Part shown: positions 42,317 through 52,231 of the stretch, piece by piece
Position numbering within the stretch: the stretch's first letter is position 1
How the letters are laid out: each line of letters begins with the position of its first letter
DNA from: Gordonia hydrophobica NBRC 16057
GTDB lineage: Bacteria > Actinomycetota > Actinomycetes > Mycobacteriales > Mycobacteriaceae
NCBI RefSeq assembly: GCF_001592365.1
Contig: NZ_BCWU01000012.1
Location: 62,001 to 126,000 of the forward strand
Reading direction: 5' to 3'
Length of the DNA stretch: 64,000 bases
Translations under genes and position numbers: made by a program
Notes under the pieces: generated by a model
Told to the model about the DNA's origin: nothing
The model's database searches: none
The model's input: the letters and a program-made list of their open reading frames with translations, nothing else

Positions 42317-42377
42317 ATCTGCTCCCTGAGCGGCCTCCGCCGGCAATGTTCCAGCGGAGGCCGCTCACCGTGCAGAT
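42317..42377. repeat. Palindromic repeat copy 1 (downstream of DUF559 gene)
   Basis: Outer arms ATCTGC/GCAGAT (42317–42322, 42372–42377) and an inner 14-bp perfect stem (42327–42340 with 42354–42367) around a 13-base loop CGGCAATGTTCCA. Sits between convergent recQ and DUF559 genes and could also terminate transcription. Its 31-base core (42330–42360) matches 43352–43382 with one mismatch. Confidence 0.8.
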
Positions 42378-42385
42378 CTTAGGCG

Positions 42386-43282
42386 TCAACATCCCCAGTC
42401 CTCGTTCGACGGCACGCTTCCACCGGTCAGCGACTGCCGTACTGATCGTTCCACCAGGGCGCGCTTCCTGACCGAGCGGGCGCGATGCCGTTCCGCCCTG
42501 GTGATCTCGCGGATGTCCGCGAGCACACCCTCCCAGTCGTAGATGATGTCGTCGTAGGTCAGTCGGAGCTTCAACCATCCCGCCACCATCGCGCGTCTGT
42601 CTCGGTGATGGTCGCGCTCGTAGTCTTCCTTGCTTGCGTGATAGAGCATGCTGTCGCACTCGATCAGCAACACCCCGATCCGCAGATCGACGCGACCGAC
42701 CCCGTCCACCTGCGGTTGGACCACCACGTTGTATCCCACCGCCCGCAGCCGAAGACGAGCGATGCTCTCGGTCCCCGACTGCGAGAGCCGCTCGGTCCGG
42801 CCGAGCCGGTCCGTCACCGTCGGCCCCGCGCCGTCGAGTTCCTGCGCGAGATCCCCGAGACTCTTGCCCGTCGCGTTCATATATGAGTCGCAGACGGCGA
42901 TCCACTCCTCCGCGCTCAGGCACCGCGCGGCGCAGCTGAGTGCGACGGCGATGGAGTCCACCGCACGATCGGCAGTGGTCAGATACCCCTGCAGTGGCCG
43001 ACACGCGCGGTTCTTCCCACGCATGCTCCTGCTTCGCCGCATGTGCAGTCGATCCTTATGCCCCGGCGGGATCCACAACTCGTGGAAGGCCAGGGCGTCG
43101 ACGCAGGTCAGGACGCCGCCGTCGCGAACTGCTGCCATCGCGGTCTCGTCGGCGTTCGGGGTGGCGAACCATCCGATGCGGAGGCGAATGAGCGAACCGG
43201 CCCGGACCGCCTTTCGGATCGAATGGTCGTCGTATCCCATCGCCAGCAGCTGGGCCCGCGGATAAATTCCTGCATCCTTCAT
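42386..43282 (-). CDS. DUF559 (Vsr-like nuclease fold) protein with AbiEi-type N-terminus
   Basis: 298 residues. The N-terminal ~50 residues (YPRAQLLAMGYDDHSIRKAV, then RAGSLIRLRIGWFAT) resemble the winged-helix of AbiEi-type antitoxins. The C-terminal ~100 residues carry GVGRVDLRIGVLLIECDSML and a following YERDHHRDRRAMVAGW, the DUF559/very-short-patch-repair-like nuclease fold with Asp and Glu as metal ligands. No toxin partner or methyltransferase is adjacent. It stands alone and is flanked on both sides by copies of one palindromic repeat. Function unknown; DNA processing or mobility is conceivable. Confidence 0.82.
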   Translation of the reverse strand: MKDAGIYPRAQLLAMGYDDHSIRKAVRAGSLIRLRIGWFATPNADETAMAAVRDGGVLTCVDALAFHELWIPPGHKDRLHMRRSRSMRGKNRACRPLQGYLTTADRAVDSIAVALSCAARCLSAEEWIAVCDSYMNATGKSLGDLAQELDGAGPTVTDRLGRTERLSQSGTESIARLRLRAVGYNVVVQPQVDGVGRVDLRIGVLLIECDSMLYHASKEDYERDHHRDRRAMVAGWLKLRLTYDDIIYDWEGVLADIREITRAERHRARSVRKRALVERSVRQSLTGGSVPSNEDWGC

Positions 43283-43337
43283 AGTGATTGGACGCGCGCG
43301 GCCACAGTTCGGTTCCGAGACGCGCCGATGCTCCCAA

Positions 43338-43400
43338 GATCTGTCGTGTGGGCGGCCTCCGCAGGCAATGTTCCAGCGGAGGGCTCTGAGAAGACAGATC
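43338..43400. repeat. Palindromic repeat copy 2 (upstream of DUF559 gene)
   Basis: Outer arms GATCTGTC/GACAGATC (43338–43345, 43393–43400) and an inner stem around the same loop AGGCAATGTTCCA. Same orientation as copy 1. The inner stem is shorter on the right than in copy 1. Confidence 0.8.
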
Positions 43401-43482
43401 CTGGCGGCACTCGACCACCGTGGGGCATCCGCGCATTCTGATCAGCGTGAGGCAAACCCTAGGCGCGCCCGCAGCGGGGACT

Positions 43483-43488
43483 TAGGGT
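43483..43488 (+). promoter_or_regulatory. Putative -10 box
   Basis: TAGGGT, 27 bases before the GTG at 43516, with TAGGAGGAG as a strong ribosome site between. Confidence 0.4.
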
Positions 43489-43515
43489 GAATCGTCATCG
43501 CTAGGAGGAGTATCC

Positions 43516-44055
43516 GTGACCAACTCTGACGTCTTCACCCAGGTCGACTCGTCGATCGCAGTCGAAGAGACCCCGTCGTGGCATCGCGGCCTGCTCGACT
43601 TCCCGAACCCGGTCAACGATTACGCCGCCCGCTCCACCGCCGGACTGGTGATCGTGCTGGCCGCGGTCTCGATCGTCGTCGACCAGCCGTGGCTGTACGG
43701 GATCCTGGCGCTCGGGTTCGCGCTGCGGGTGGCGGGCGGTCCCCGGTACTCGCCGTTCGGTCGCCTGGCAGTCCACGTGATCGTGCCGCAGGTCTGGAAG
43801 AAGGAGAAGACGGTCCCCGGACCGCCGAAGCGCTTCGCCCAGACCATCGGCCTGGTGTTCTCCGGAACGGCGTTCGTGCTCTCGCTGTTCGGGCTGGGTC
43901 TGGCCGCGCAGATCGTCGTCGGCGCGCTCATCGCCGCCGCGTTCCTGGAGTTCGCGTTCGGCCTCTGCCTCGGCTGCATCGGCTTCGGCCTGCTCCAGCG
44001 CGCAGGCGTCATCCCCGACAGCGTCTGCGAGAGCTGCAACAACTTCGGACGGTGA
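43516..44055 (+). CDS. DUF4395 family membrane protein
   Basis: 179 residues with a GTG start behind AGGAGGAG. NPVNDYAARSTAGLVIVLAA opens the domain with a short re-entrant then hydrophobic stretch; two further membrane pairs follow (~45–70, ~110–155). GPRYSPFGRLAVHVIVP and the Cys-rich end FGLCLGCIGFGLL...VCESC are typical of DUF4395, often encoded near thioredoxin-like or rhodanese genes in actinobacteria. The four Cys near the C-terminus suggest redox or metal chemistry at the membrane. Function not established. Confidence 0.85.
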   Translation: MTNSDVFTQVDSSIAVEETPSWHRGLLDFPNPVNDYAARSTAGLVIVLAAVSIVVDQPWLYGILALGFALRVAGGPRYSPFGRLAVHVIVPQVWKKEKTVPGPPKRFAQTIGLVFSGTAFVLSLFGLGLAAQIVVGALIAAAFLEFAFGLCLGCIGFGLLQRAGVIPDSVCESCNNFGR

Positions 44056-44071
44056 GGCCAGCCCTGGCCGA

Positions 44072-45025
44072 TCAGGCCAGGCCCAGGGCGATTCCGTCGA
44101 GGATGTCGTGCTCGGAGACCACCATCTCAGTGATGGCTGCGCGGTCGGCGAACTGACGGCCCAGCTCGCGGGTCACCAGCGCGCCGCCGCCGATCACGTC
44201 AGCGCGACCGGGATGCATCGGGCCCAGCGCCAGTCGCTCGTCCCGCGTCATCGCGACGATCCTCCCGCACAGCACGTGCAGGTCGGCGAGGGAGATCCGG
44301 GAATGGTGGATCACCTCGGGGTCGTACGCGGCCAGTCCGGCGTGGACGGCGGCGAACGTGGTCAGGGTGCCTGCGACGCCGACCCAGGTGCGCGCGGCGG
44401 ACACGTCGACCGCGGCGAAGGCCTTCGCCAACTCCTCGGCGGCGATCAGCGCGGCACGGGCCTGCTCGTCGAGCGTCGGCGGGTCGGACGGCAACGCCCG
44501 CTCGGTGAGCCGGACGCAGCCGATGTCGGCGGAGTACGCCCCCGCCACCACCGCTTCGCCGCCGACCACCGATCCGACGACCACCTCGGTGCTGCCGCCG
44601 CCGAGGTCGGTGACGACGAACGGTCCGTCGGCCGGGTCGAGTCCGCCCACGGCGCCGCGGAACGACAGCCTCGCCTCCTCGTCGCCGGTGATGACCTCCG
44701 CGACGGCTCCCGCCTGCACCTTCCCGAGCAGCTCGGCGGTCATGGCGAAGAACTCGTCACGGTTGCTCGCATCGCGGGTCGCGGACGTCGCGACCATCCG
44801 CACACGCTCCACCCCCGCGGCCAGCATCCGCTCCACATAGCCGGTCAGTGCGACGCGGACGCGTTCGATCGCTTCGTCGGCGAACTGTCCGGTCGCGTCG
44901 ACGCCCTGCCCCAGTCGCACCACCTTCATGTCGCGTTCGACGTCGGTCAGGACGCCGGCGTCGACGTCGGCGATCAGCAGTCTGATCGAGTTGGTGCCGC
45001 AGTCCACGGCCGCGACGCGCGTCAT
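44072..45025 (-). CDS. ppx: Ppx/GppA phosphatase (exopolyphosphatase)
   Basis: 317 residues from ATG 45025, which overlaps the DUF501 stop (ATGA). AAVDCGTNSIRLLIAD is the phosphate-1 loop of the ASKHA fold; SATRDASNRDEFF and VTDLGGGSTEVVVG the second loop. It is the short actinobacterial form like M. tuberculosis Rv1026. It should split terminal phosphates from polyphosphate or pppGpp. Position after eno–ftsB-like–DUF501 repeats the M. tuberculosis order. Confidence 0.92.
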   Translation of the reverse strand: MTRVAAVDCGTNSIRLLIADVDAGVLTDVERDMKVVRLGQGVDATGQFADEAIERVRVALTGYVERMLAAGVERVRMVATSATRDASNRDEFFAMTAELLGKVQAGAVAEVITGDEEARLSFRGAVGGLDPADGPFVVTDLGGGSTEVVVGSVVGGEAVVAGAYSADIGCVRLTERALPSDPPTLDEQARAALIAAEELAKAFAAVDVSAARTWVGVAGTLTTFAAVHAGLAAYDPEVIHHSRISLADLHVLCGRIVAMTRDERLALGPMHPGRADVIGGGALVTRELGRQFADRAAITEMVVSEHDILDGIALGLA

Positions 45026-45555
45026 GCGTCCGCCTCCGCGTCGACGGGATGCGCAGGCAGCGCGGGCCAGTCGCCGGGGACGGCGATGCCGCGCAGCTTC
45101 TCCACGTCGGCCAGCAGCGCGACGGCCTCGTCCCCGAGCGGGTTCACCCCCGGTCCTTTGGCGAGCGAATGCGCCACCAGCACGTGCAAGCACTTCACCC
45201 GGTCGGGCATGCCGCCGCCGGCGAAGTCGGTGCCGAGCGATTCGATCGCGTCGCGCTCGGCCAGGTAGCTCTCGTAGGCGGCGCGGTATCCGGCGGCCAG
45301 TGCAGCGTCGTCGGCCAGACGCGCCTGCATCTCGCGCATCACGCCGCCGGACTCCAGCCGACTGCACGCACCTGTGAGCCGCTGATCGGTCAGGTAGTAC
45401 AGCGTGGGGAACGGCGTCCCGTCGGGCAGCCGCGGCGCGGTCTTGACCACGGCGGGTTGCCCGTCCGGCGTCCGATAACTGATCTCGAGCACGCCCCGCG
45501 GCTCACGTCCCAACTGCTTCGCGACCGCCTGCAGGTCGGCTTCGGTGATGCTCAC
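45022..45555 (-). CDS. DUF501 domain protein
   Basis: 177 residues. TEADLQAVAKQLGREPRGVL, then PTLYYLTDQRLTGACSRLES and PDRVKCLHVLVAHSLAKG are diagnostic of DUF501, corresponding to Rv1025. Conserved Cys and His residues in the centre suggest a metal or catalytic site, but no activity is assigned. It overlaps the ppx start by four bases and directly abuts the ftsB-like stop, so all three are one operon. Confidence 0.9.
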   Translation of the reverse strand: MSITEADLQAVAKQLGREPRGVLEISYRTPDGQPAVVKTAPRLPDGTPFPTLYYLTDQRLTGACSRLESGGVMREMQARLADDAALAAGYRAAYESYLAERDAIESLGTDFAGGGMPDRVKCLHVLVAHSLAKGPGVNPLGDEAVALLADVEKLRGIAVPGDWPALPAHPVDAEADA

Positions 45556-46227
45556 TTACCCTCGGGTCTCCGGCGGTGTCGACACCGCATTCATCAGGTT
45601 CTCGTACCAGGGCGTCGCCTTGCGTTTGCGCTCCTGGGCTTGCGCGGCTTCGCGCTCTTCGCGCGACGGGTTGATGATCACGACGGCTTTATCGCCCTTC
45701 ATGACCATCTGCAGCCGTTTGCGCGCCTCCGCCTCGATGTAGGCGGGGTCGCTCTGCTGCGCGAGGCGGCTCTTGTACTCGGCCGTCTCCCGCTTCAACT
45801 CGGCGTTCGCCTGCTGCAGATTGTGGAACTCGTTGCGCTGGGCGATGTACGTCCGCACCGGCACCGCGAGGGTCAGCATCAGGAAGACGGCGAGACCGAT
45901 CGCGATCCCGATGGTGGTGACGCTGACTCCACGACGCTGCGCGAACAGCGCGAGCCGAGACGGTGCGGCGGGCAGATCGCCGGACGGGTGTCCGTTGGGT
46001 CGGTCGGTCGGTCGACGTCTCCGGGCGCCGACGTGCGACGCCGAGGCGACGCCGGCATCGGGGCTCTGCGTCGTCTGCTCGGCGCGCGCAGATGATGCGG
46101 AGCGAGACCGAGTGCGCCGCGGATCGGGACGTGATCGCCGGGACGCACTGGTCCGACGATCACCCCGACTCCGCGAACTCCGACGCCGGGAAGCCCCCGC
46201 GTCGCCCTCGGTCTCGCCCACACCCAT
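45556..46227 (-). CDS. FtsB/DivIC-like septum formation initiator
   Basis: 223 residues. The first ~90 are Arg/Ser/Pro-rich and disordered. One membrane helix (~100–122, TIGIAIGLAVFLMLTLAV) is followed by a coiled coil (~125–160, RNEFHNLQQANAELKRETAE) and a short C-terminal domain. This is the FtsB/DivIC plan, as in Rv1024, which takes part in the divisome with FtsL and FtsQ. The long basic cytosolic tail is typical of actinobacterial versions. Between eno and DUF501, 13 bases after eno. Confidence 0.87.
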   Translation of the reverse strand: MGVGETEGDAGASRRRSSRSRGDRRTSASRRSRPDPRRTRSRSASSARAEQTTQSPDAGVASASHVGARRRRPTDRPNGHPSGDLPAAPSRLALFAQRRGVSVTTIGIAIGLAVFLMLTLAVPVRTYIAQRNEFHNLQQANAELKRETAEYKSRLAQQSDPAYIEAEARKRLQMVMKGDKAVVIINPSREEREAAQAQERKRKATPWYENLMNAVSTPPETRG

Positions 46228-46240
46228 ACGTACTAGCTAA

Positions 46241-47527
<1,287 letters not shown>

Positions 47528-47597
47528 TCAGCCCCAATTCGGTTCGTCGGGTCGACGGAAGCTCCGCCGACGAGTACCGCTCCAGGATAAACGCAGA

Positions 47598-48347
47598 TCA
47601 GTAGCGAATGTTCACGGAGTACGCGTTGGCGTAGTTGCGCACGTCGAGCACGTACGCGGTGTGATTGTTGTACGCGTGGACGGCCTTCTCCCAGCCCTCC
47701 GGCGTCGTCATGTCGCCGCCCGAATACACGCACAGGTAACGGGCGGCCGAGAGCGCGGCGTCGTCGATGTTGTCGGGGTCGGCCACGCCGTCGCCGTTGG
47801 CGTCGACGCCGTACCGCTGCCAGGTCTCGGGGATGAACTGGAACGGCCCCATAGCGCGGTCGTAGGTCTTGTCGCCGTCGAGCTTGCCGCCGTCGGTGTC
47901 GCGGATGACGCGGTTGCCGTTGGTGCCGTCGAGCGCGGGTCCGCGGATCTCGGGGCTCACGTCGCCGTTCGGCGCGACACTCGCTCCGTGATAGCGACCG
48001 TGCTTGGTCTCGCGGGCAGCGATGCCCGCGAGCGTGGTCCAGCCGATGCCGCATTCGGGATGCTGCTGGCGCTGGATCTCGGCGGCGTTGCCGTAGGCCT
48101 CGAGTGAGGTGAGCGGAATGCCGGTGGCGTCGGAGATCGGCGTGGCCCACTCGCGCATCGTGTCGGCAGTCCGGCCGGGCGCGTTGATGTCGATGTACGG
48201 CTGCTGCGTGCCGACGCCGGGCGGGAGACCGTCAGGGATGTCCGGTCGGTCCCAGGGCATCTGCATGCTGCACGACGCGACGGTCACTGTCGCGACTGCG
48301 GCGATGGGTGCCATCAACCACCGGCGACGACGAATCGTCGAACTCAC
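47598..48347 (-). CDS. lpqU: LpqU-like lipoprotein, lytic transglycosylase type
   Basis: 249 residues, GTG start with GGGGGA upstream. A basic N-terminus, hydrophobic core and VASC lipobox indicate a lipoprotein. GIGWTTLAGIAARETKHGRY carries the catalytic Glu of SLT-like transglycosylases, and DRAMGPFQFIPETWQRYGVD with YLCVYSGGDM complete the fold. It should cleave peptidoglycan glycan strands at the outer face of the membrane. Upstream of eno as Rv1022 is of Rv1023. Here mazG, its usual neighbour, is displaced by more than 10 kb. Confidence 0.88.
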   Translation of the reverse strand: MSSTIRRRRWLMAPIAAVATVTVASCSMQMPWDRPDIPDGLPPGVGTQQPYIDINAPGRTADTMREWATPISDATGIPLTSLEAYGNAAEIQRQQHPECGIGWTTLAGIAARETKHGRYHGASVAPNGDVSPEIRGPALDGTNGNRVIRDTDGGKLDGDKTYDRAMGPFQFIPETWQRYGVDANGDGVADPDNIDDAALSAARYLCVYSGGDMTTPEGWEKAVHAYNNHTAYVLDVRNYANAYSVNIRY

Positions 48348-48542
48348 TGCGCGCGTCCCCCTTCTCCTTATTGTCTTTCTTGCGCCGCATCACTGCGGAC
48401 GCCACGGCCCGCGGCCGCAAGACAGCGTCCCACACCCTCTGCTCAACTCCGAAAACGCCGCGCGAGTTCCCGAGGATCCACTGTGACCGATCAGATGAGG
48501 CAGCCCTCACACCCGCTGCGTTATTCTTTTCCGGTCAGTTAT

Positions 48543-48560
48543 GGGTTGGCTCACCAACCC
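48543..48560. promoter_or_regulatory. Inverted repeat upstream of efeU, possible iron box
   Basis: GGGTTGG/CCAACCC with a four-base centre, 21 bases before efeU. By eye, 12 of 19 positions (48540–48558) agree with the IdeR/DtxR consensus as I remember it. An iron-repressed operator is plausible but unproven. Confidence 0.35.
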
Positions 48561-48580
48561 TTGCGCCGGGAAGGAGTCCG

Positions 48581-49474
48581 ATGACGGCATTCATCGCCCA
48601 AGGAGGGCCCTCAGTAGTCACCCAGATGGTCGGCAGCGGGCTGATCGGTGTCCGCGAGGGCCTCGAGGCGGGAATCGTCGTCATGGTACTCATCGCCTTC
48701 GCCGTGAAGTCGGACCGGCGCGACTCGCTCAAGTGGATCTGGCTCGGCGTGCTCGCCGCGCTGGCCATGATGATCACCGCGTTCCTCATCATACAGTTCG
48801 GCTCGTCGACCATCACCAGCCTGGGTGCGGAGTTGATCGCGGGCATCGCGTCGCTGGTCGCGGTCGGGATCGTCACGTTCATGGTGCTGTGGATGCGGAA
48901 GGCGTCCGCACACATCGCGGGTGATCTGAAGGCCGGGCTCAGCACGGCGATGACCGCAGGCGCCGGCGCCGTGTTCGGCCTGGCGTTCCTCGCCGTCGGA
49001 CGCGAGGGCTTCGAGACCGCACTGTTGATGGTCGGATACGCCGAGAGCGTCTCCGGCGGCGTGTGGCCGCTGGTCGGTCTGCTGCTCGGGATGCTGGTCG
49101 CCGTCGTTTTGACCTGGTTGCTCTACAAGGGCGCCATCCGGATCAACTTCAGCAAGTTCTTCCTGTACACCGGACTGTTCCTCATCGTCGTCGCCGCGGG
49201 CATCCTCGCCTACGGTGTCCGGGCACTGCAGGTGTACGGCTGGCTCCCCGGGTTGGACGCCATCGCGTTCGACATCTCGTCCTGGTACGACCACGGCGCC
49301 TGGTACGGCGTGATCCTCGCCGGCATCTTCAACTTCCGGCCGGAGCCCACGGTGCTCCAGGTGATCGCATGGGTCGGCTACGTGCTCATCGTCGGCGGAC
49401 TGTTCATCGCGCGCGGGCGCTCGGTGACTGCCAAACCCACGCCCGCGACCCCGGCGCTCAACACCGCCGACTGA
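48581..49474 (+). CDS. efeU: EfeU/FTR1-family iron permease
   Basis: 297 residues from ATG 48581 behind AAGGAG; the frame upstream is not coding. Seven membrane segments. Two REGxE motifs, REGLE near residue 26 and REGFE near 144, are the iron-carrying signatures of FTR1/EfeU permeases, and both are intact. With EfeO and EfeB downstream it forms the EfeUOB ferrous-iron uptake system in the cytoplasmic membrane. Confidence 0.95.
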   Translation: MTAFIAQGGPSVVTQMVGSGLIGVREGLEAGIVVMVLIAFAVKSDRRDSLKWIWLGVLAALAMMITAFLIIQFGSSTITSLGAELIAGIASLVAVGIVTFMVLWMRKASAHIAGDLKAGLSTAMTAGAGAVFGLAFLAVGREGFETALLMVGYAESVSGGVWPLVGLLLGMLVAVVLTWLLYKGAIRINFSKFFLYTGLFLIVVAAGILAYGVRALQVYGWLPGLDAIAFDISSWYDHGAWYGVILAGIFNFRPEPTVLQVIAWVGYVLIVGGLFIARGRSVTAKPTPATPALNTAD

Positions 49475-49512
49475 CGTCCTTCTCTTCGCGAAGGAACCCC
49501 GAAAGGAACCTC

Positions 49513-50730
49513 ATGGCCAAGCTCTCCCCTGTTCTGCGCAGCGCCGTCGTCCTCGGCGTCGTGGCCGCCACCCCGCTCGCGCTCGCCGCCTGTGAAGCCA
49601 AATCCAGCGGCGACGGTGCCATCACCGTCAACTCCACCGACGACGCCTGCGAGTTGTCGAGCACCGATCTGCAGACCGGCAAGGTGGACTTCGAGATCAC
49701 CAACGGCGGCGGCAAGGTCACCGAGTTCTACGTGTACGGCAAGAACAACCGCGTTCTCGCCGAGGTGGAGAACATCGGTCCGGGGCTCACCGGCAAGCTG
49801 AACGTGGAGATCACCGAGCCGGGCACGTACTCGGTCGCCTGCAAGCCCGGCATGGTCGGCGCCGGCATCCGGCAGGACGTCACCGTGACCGGTGAGACCA
49901 AGGAGAAGAGCCAGGCGCCCGCCGACGTCGAGCAGGCCAAGGTCCGCTACCTGGACTACGTCCGGGGTCAGCTGAGCGGCCTCGTCGCGCAGACCGAGAC
50001 CTTCGCGAACGACGTCAAGAGCGGCGACCTCGACAAGGCACGCAGCCAGTTCGGTCTGGTCCGCACGTTCTACGAGCGCATCGAGCCGGTCGCCGAGTCG
50101 TTCCCCGACCTCGATCCGAAGATCGACATGCGGTGGGACGACACCGAGGACGGCAAGACCGACTTCACCGGCTTCCACCGCATCGAGCGTTTCCTCTTCC
50201 CGCCCCAGGCCGACGAGGTGGGTGAGGCCGAGGGCCAGGTGGCGCCGTCGGACGAGAAGGACGCCAAGGTCGCCGACACCAAGGCCAACATCGACAAGAT
50301 CGCCGATCAGCTGGTCGCCGACGTCAAGTCGCTGCAGACCCAGGTCGACGCCAAGGACTTCGAGTTCGAGACGCAGATGTTCGTCCACGGCGCTCAGGCG
50401 TTGATCGACGAGATCGCGAAGACCAAGGTCGGCGGCGAGGAGGATCGCTACAGCCACACCGACCTCTGGGACATCGCCGCCAACATCGACGGATCGCAGA
50501 CGTTGATCGCCGAGCTGGAGGCCATCATCTCCAGCAAGGACGCGAACCTGATGGAGAAGATCAACACGCAGTTCGCCGACGTCAGCAAGTTCATCGAGCA
50601 GTTCCGCGAGGGCGACGGATACGTCTCCTACGACAAGGTGACGACCGATCAGCGCAGGGAGCTCTCGGACAAGGTCGACGCGCTGTCGGCCACCTTGTCG
50701 ATGGTGCCCGGCATCGTCATGCAGAAGTAG
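49513..50730 (+). CDS. efeO: EfeO iron-binding lipoprotein
   Basis: 405 residues, AAAGGA before the ATG. Signal with LAAC lipobox. A cupredoxin-like domain (~35–130, with ACELSSTDLQTGKVDFEITN and SVACKPGM) precedes the M75 peptidase-like domain, whose metal motif HxxE is seen as FHRIERFLFP near residue 230. EfeO binds iron outside the membrane and hands it to EfeU. The presence of both cupredoxin and M75 domains makes it the full-length type. Confidence 0.94.
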   Translation: MAKLSPVLRSAVVLGVVAATPLALAACEAKSSGDGAITVNSTDDACELSSTDLQTGKVDFEITNGGGKVTEFYVYGKNNRVLAEVENIGPGLTGKLNVEITEPGTYSVACKPGMVGAGIRQDVTVTGETKEKSQAPADVEQAKVRYLDYVRGQLSGLVAQTETFANDVKSGDLDKARSQFGLVRTFYERIEPVAESFPDLDPKIDMRWDDTEDGKTDFTGFHRIERFLFPPQADEVGEAEGQVAPSDEKDAKVADTKANIDKIADQLVADVKSLQTQVDAKDFEFETQMFVHGAQALIDEIAKTKVGGEEDRYSHTDLWDIAANIDGSQTLIAELEAIISSKDANLMEKINTQFADVSKFIEQFREGDGYVSYDKVTTDQRRELSDKVDALSATLSMVPGIVMQK

Positions 50731-50742
50731 GAGCACGATCTC

Positions 50743-52086
50743 GTGAACGAACGCGAAGTGGAGCCGACCGGGGCCGAGTCGGGCGCGACCGATTCGGGCG
50801 CGACCGACGGCAAGTCCGGCGTCAGTCGTCGTACGGTGCTCGGTGCCGCCGGAATCGGCGTGGTCGCCGGCCTGGCGGGCGGCGGCGCGCTGGGCGCCAC
50901 CGTCTCGAGCCCCCGAGAAGAGGATGCCGACCAGGTGGTCCCGTTCCGGGGCGATCATCAGGCGGGCATCGTCACGGCGGCTCAGGATCGGCTTCACTTC
51001 GCGTCGTTCGACGTCATCACCGACTCGCGCGACGACCTGATCGACATGCTCAAACGGTGGACGGCCGCCGCCGAGCGGATGACCCGGGGCGAGGAGACGC
51101 AGGAGGGCGGCGCGCTCGACATGGGCGACTACCACCCGCCCGCCGACACCGGCGAGGCGCTCGGCCTCTCGGCGGCGCACCTGACGCTCACCATCGGATT
51201 CGGCCCCGGCTTGTTCGGGCCGAGCGCGGCCAACCCGGACGCGAAAGACCGGTTCGGTCTCGCCCACCGCAAACCGGCGGCGCTCGCCGATCTCCCCGCG
51301 TTCGCACAGGAGAAGATCGAACCCTCGCGCTCGTTCGGCGACATCTGCATCCAGGCGTGCGCCGACGACCCGCAGGTCGCCGTGCACGCCATCCGCAACC
51401 TGGCGCGGATGGGCGTCGGCGTGGTGTCGGTGCGCTGGTCGCAGTTGGGGTTCGGCCGGACCGCCTCCACGACGCAGGCACAGCAGACGCCGCGCAACAT
51501 GTTCGGGTTCAAGGACGGCACCGCGAACATCCGCGCCGAGGACACCGACGTCGTCGACAAGTGGGTGTGGGTCGGCGCCGAGGACAATCCGCCCGCCGCC
51601 CAGTGGATGACCGGCGGCACCTACCTCGTCGCACGTCGTATCCGAATGGACATCGAGCCGTGGGACCGTGCCAACCTGCTCGAGCAGGAGAACATCATCG
51701 GCCGCACCAAGGGCGAGGGCGCCCCGCTGGGCAAGAGCGCGGAGTTCGACGAGCCCGATTTCAAGATCACCTCGTACGGAGCGCCGATCATTCCCGCCAC
51801 CTCCCATGTGCGGCTGGCGCATCCGGATCAGAACGGCGGTGCGCAGATTCTGCGGCGCGGCTACAACTTCACCGACGGCTCCGACGGCTTCGGCCACCTG
51901 GACGCCGGCCTGTTCTTCATCGCGTTCAACCGCGACACCTTCAAACAGTTCGTGCCGATTCAGCACGTGCTGTCCCGCAAGGATGCGATGACCGAGTACC
52001 TGATTCCGAACGCCTCGGCCAATTTCGCCGTCCCACCCGGTCTGAAGCCCGGCGAGTGGTGGGGTCAGCGGCTGTTCGAGAAGTAG
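50743..52086 (+). CDS. efeB: EfeB, Tat-exported DyP-type haem peroxidase
   Basis: 447 residues, GTG start 12 bases after efeO. N-terminal SRRTVLGAAGIGVVAGLAGG is a twin-arginine signal. FGFKDGTANI is the GxxDG motif with the distal Asp, and TSHVRLAHP holds the proximal haem His. As third member of EfeUOB it oxidises Fe2+ (or acts on haem) at the outer face and supports EfeU. Exported folded with haem by the Tat route. Confidence 0.94.
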   Translation: MNEREVEPTGAESGATDSGATDGKSGVSRRTVLGAAGIGVVAGLAGGGALGATVSSPREEDADQVVPFRGDHQAGIVTAAQDRLHFASFDVITDSRDDLIDMLKRWTAAAERMTRGEETQEGGALDMGDYHPPADTGEALGLSAAHLTLTIGFGPGLFGPSAANPDAKDRFGLAHRKPAALADLPAFAQEKIEPSRSFGDICIQACADDPQVAVHAIRNLARMGVGVVSVRWSQLGFGRTASTTQAQQTPRNMFGFKDGTANIRAEDTDVVDKWVWVGAEDNPPAAQWMTGGTYLVARRIRMDIEPWDRANLLEQENIIGRTKGEGAPLGKSAEFDEPDFKITSYGAPIIPATSHVRLAHPDQNGGAQILRRGYNFTDGSDGFGHLDAGLFFIAFNRDTFKQFVPIQHVLSRKDAMTEYLIPNASANFAVPPGLKPGEWWGQRLFEK

Positions 52087-52231
52087 TCGCGACTCCCCGC
52101 TGCGCGTCGACCGACGCCCGCGGTGCCCGGCCATCGAATTTCCGCTTCCAGGTGACGTCGCCGCGGTTGACCGGGATGATGCGTAGGTGACGCTGCGATC
52201 GGCAGCGGGCAAACCACAGCAAGGTTGGACG

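Noticed and set aside
42386..43282. AbiE-type toxin–antitoxin system
   Set aside because: Only the N-terminal winged-helix resemblance is present; no AbiEii nucleotidyltransferase gene adjoins it.
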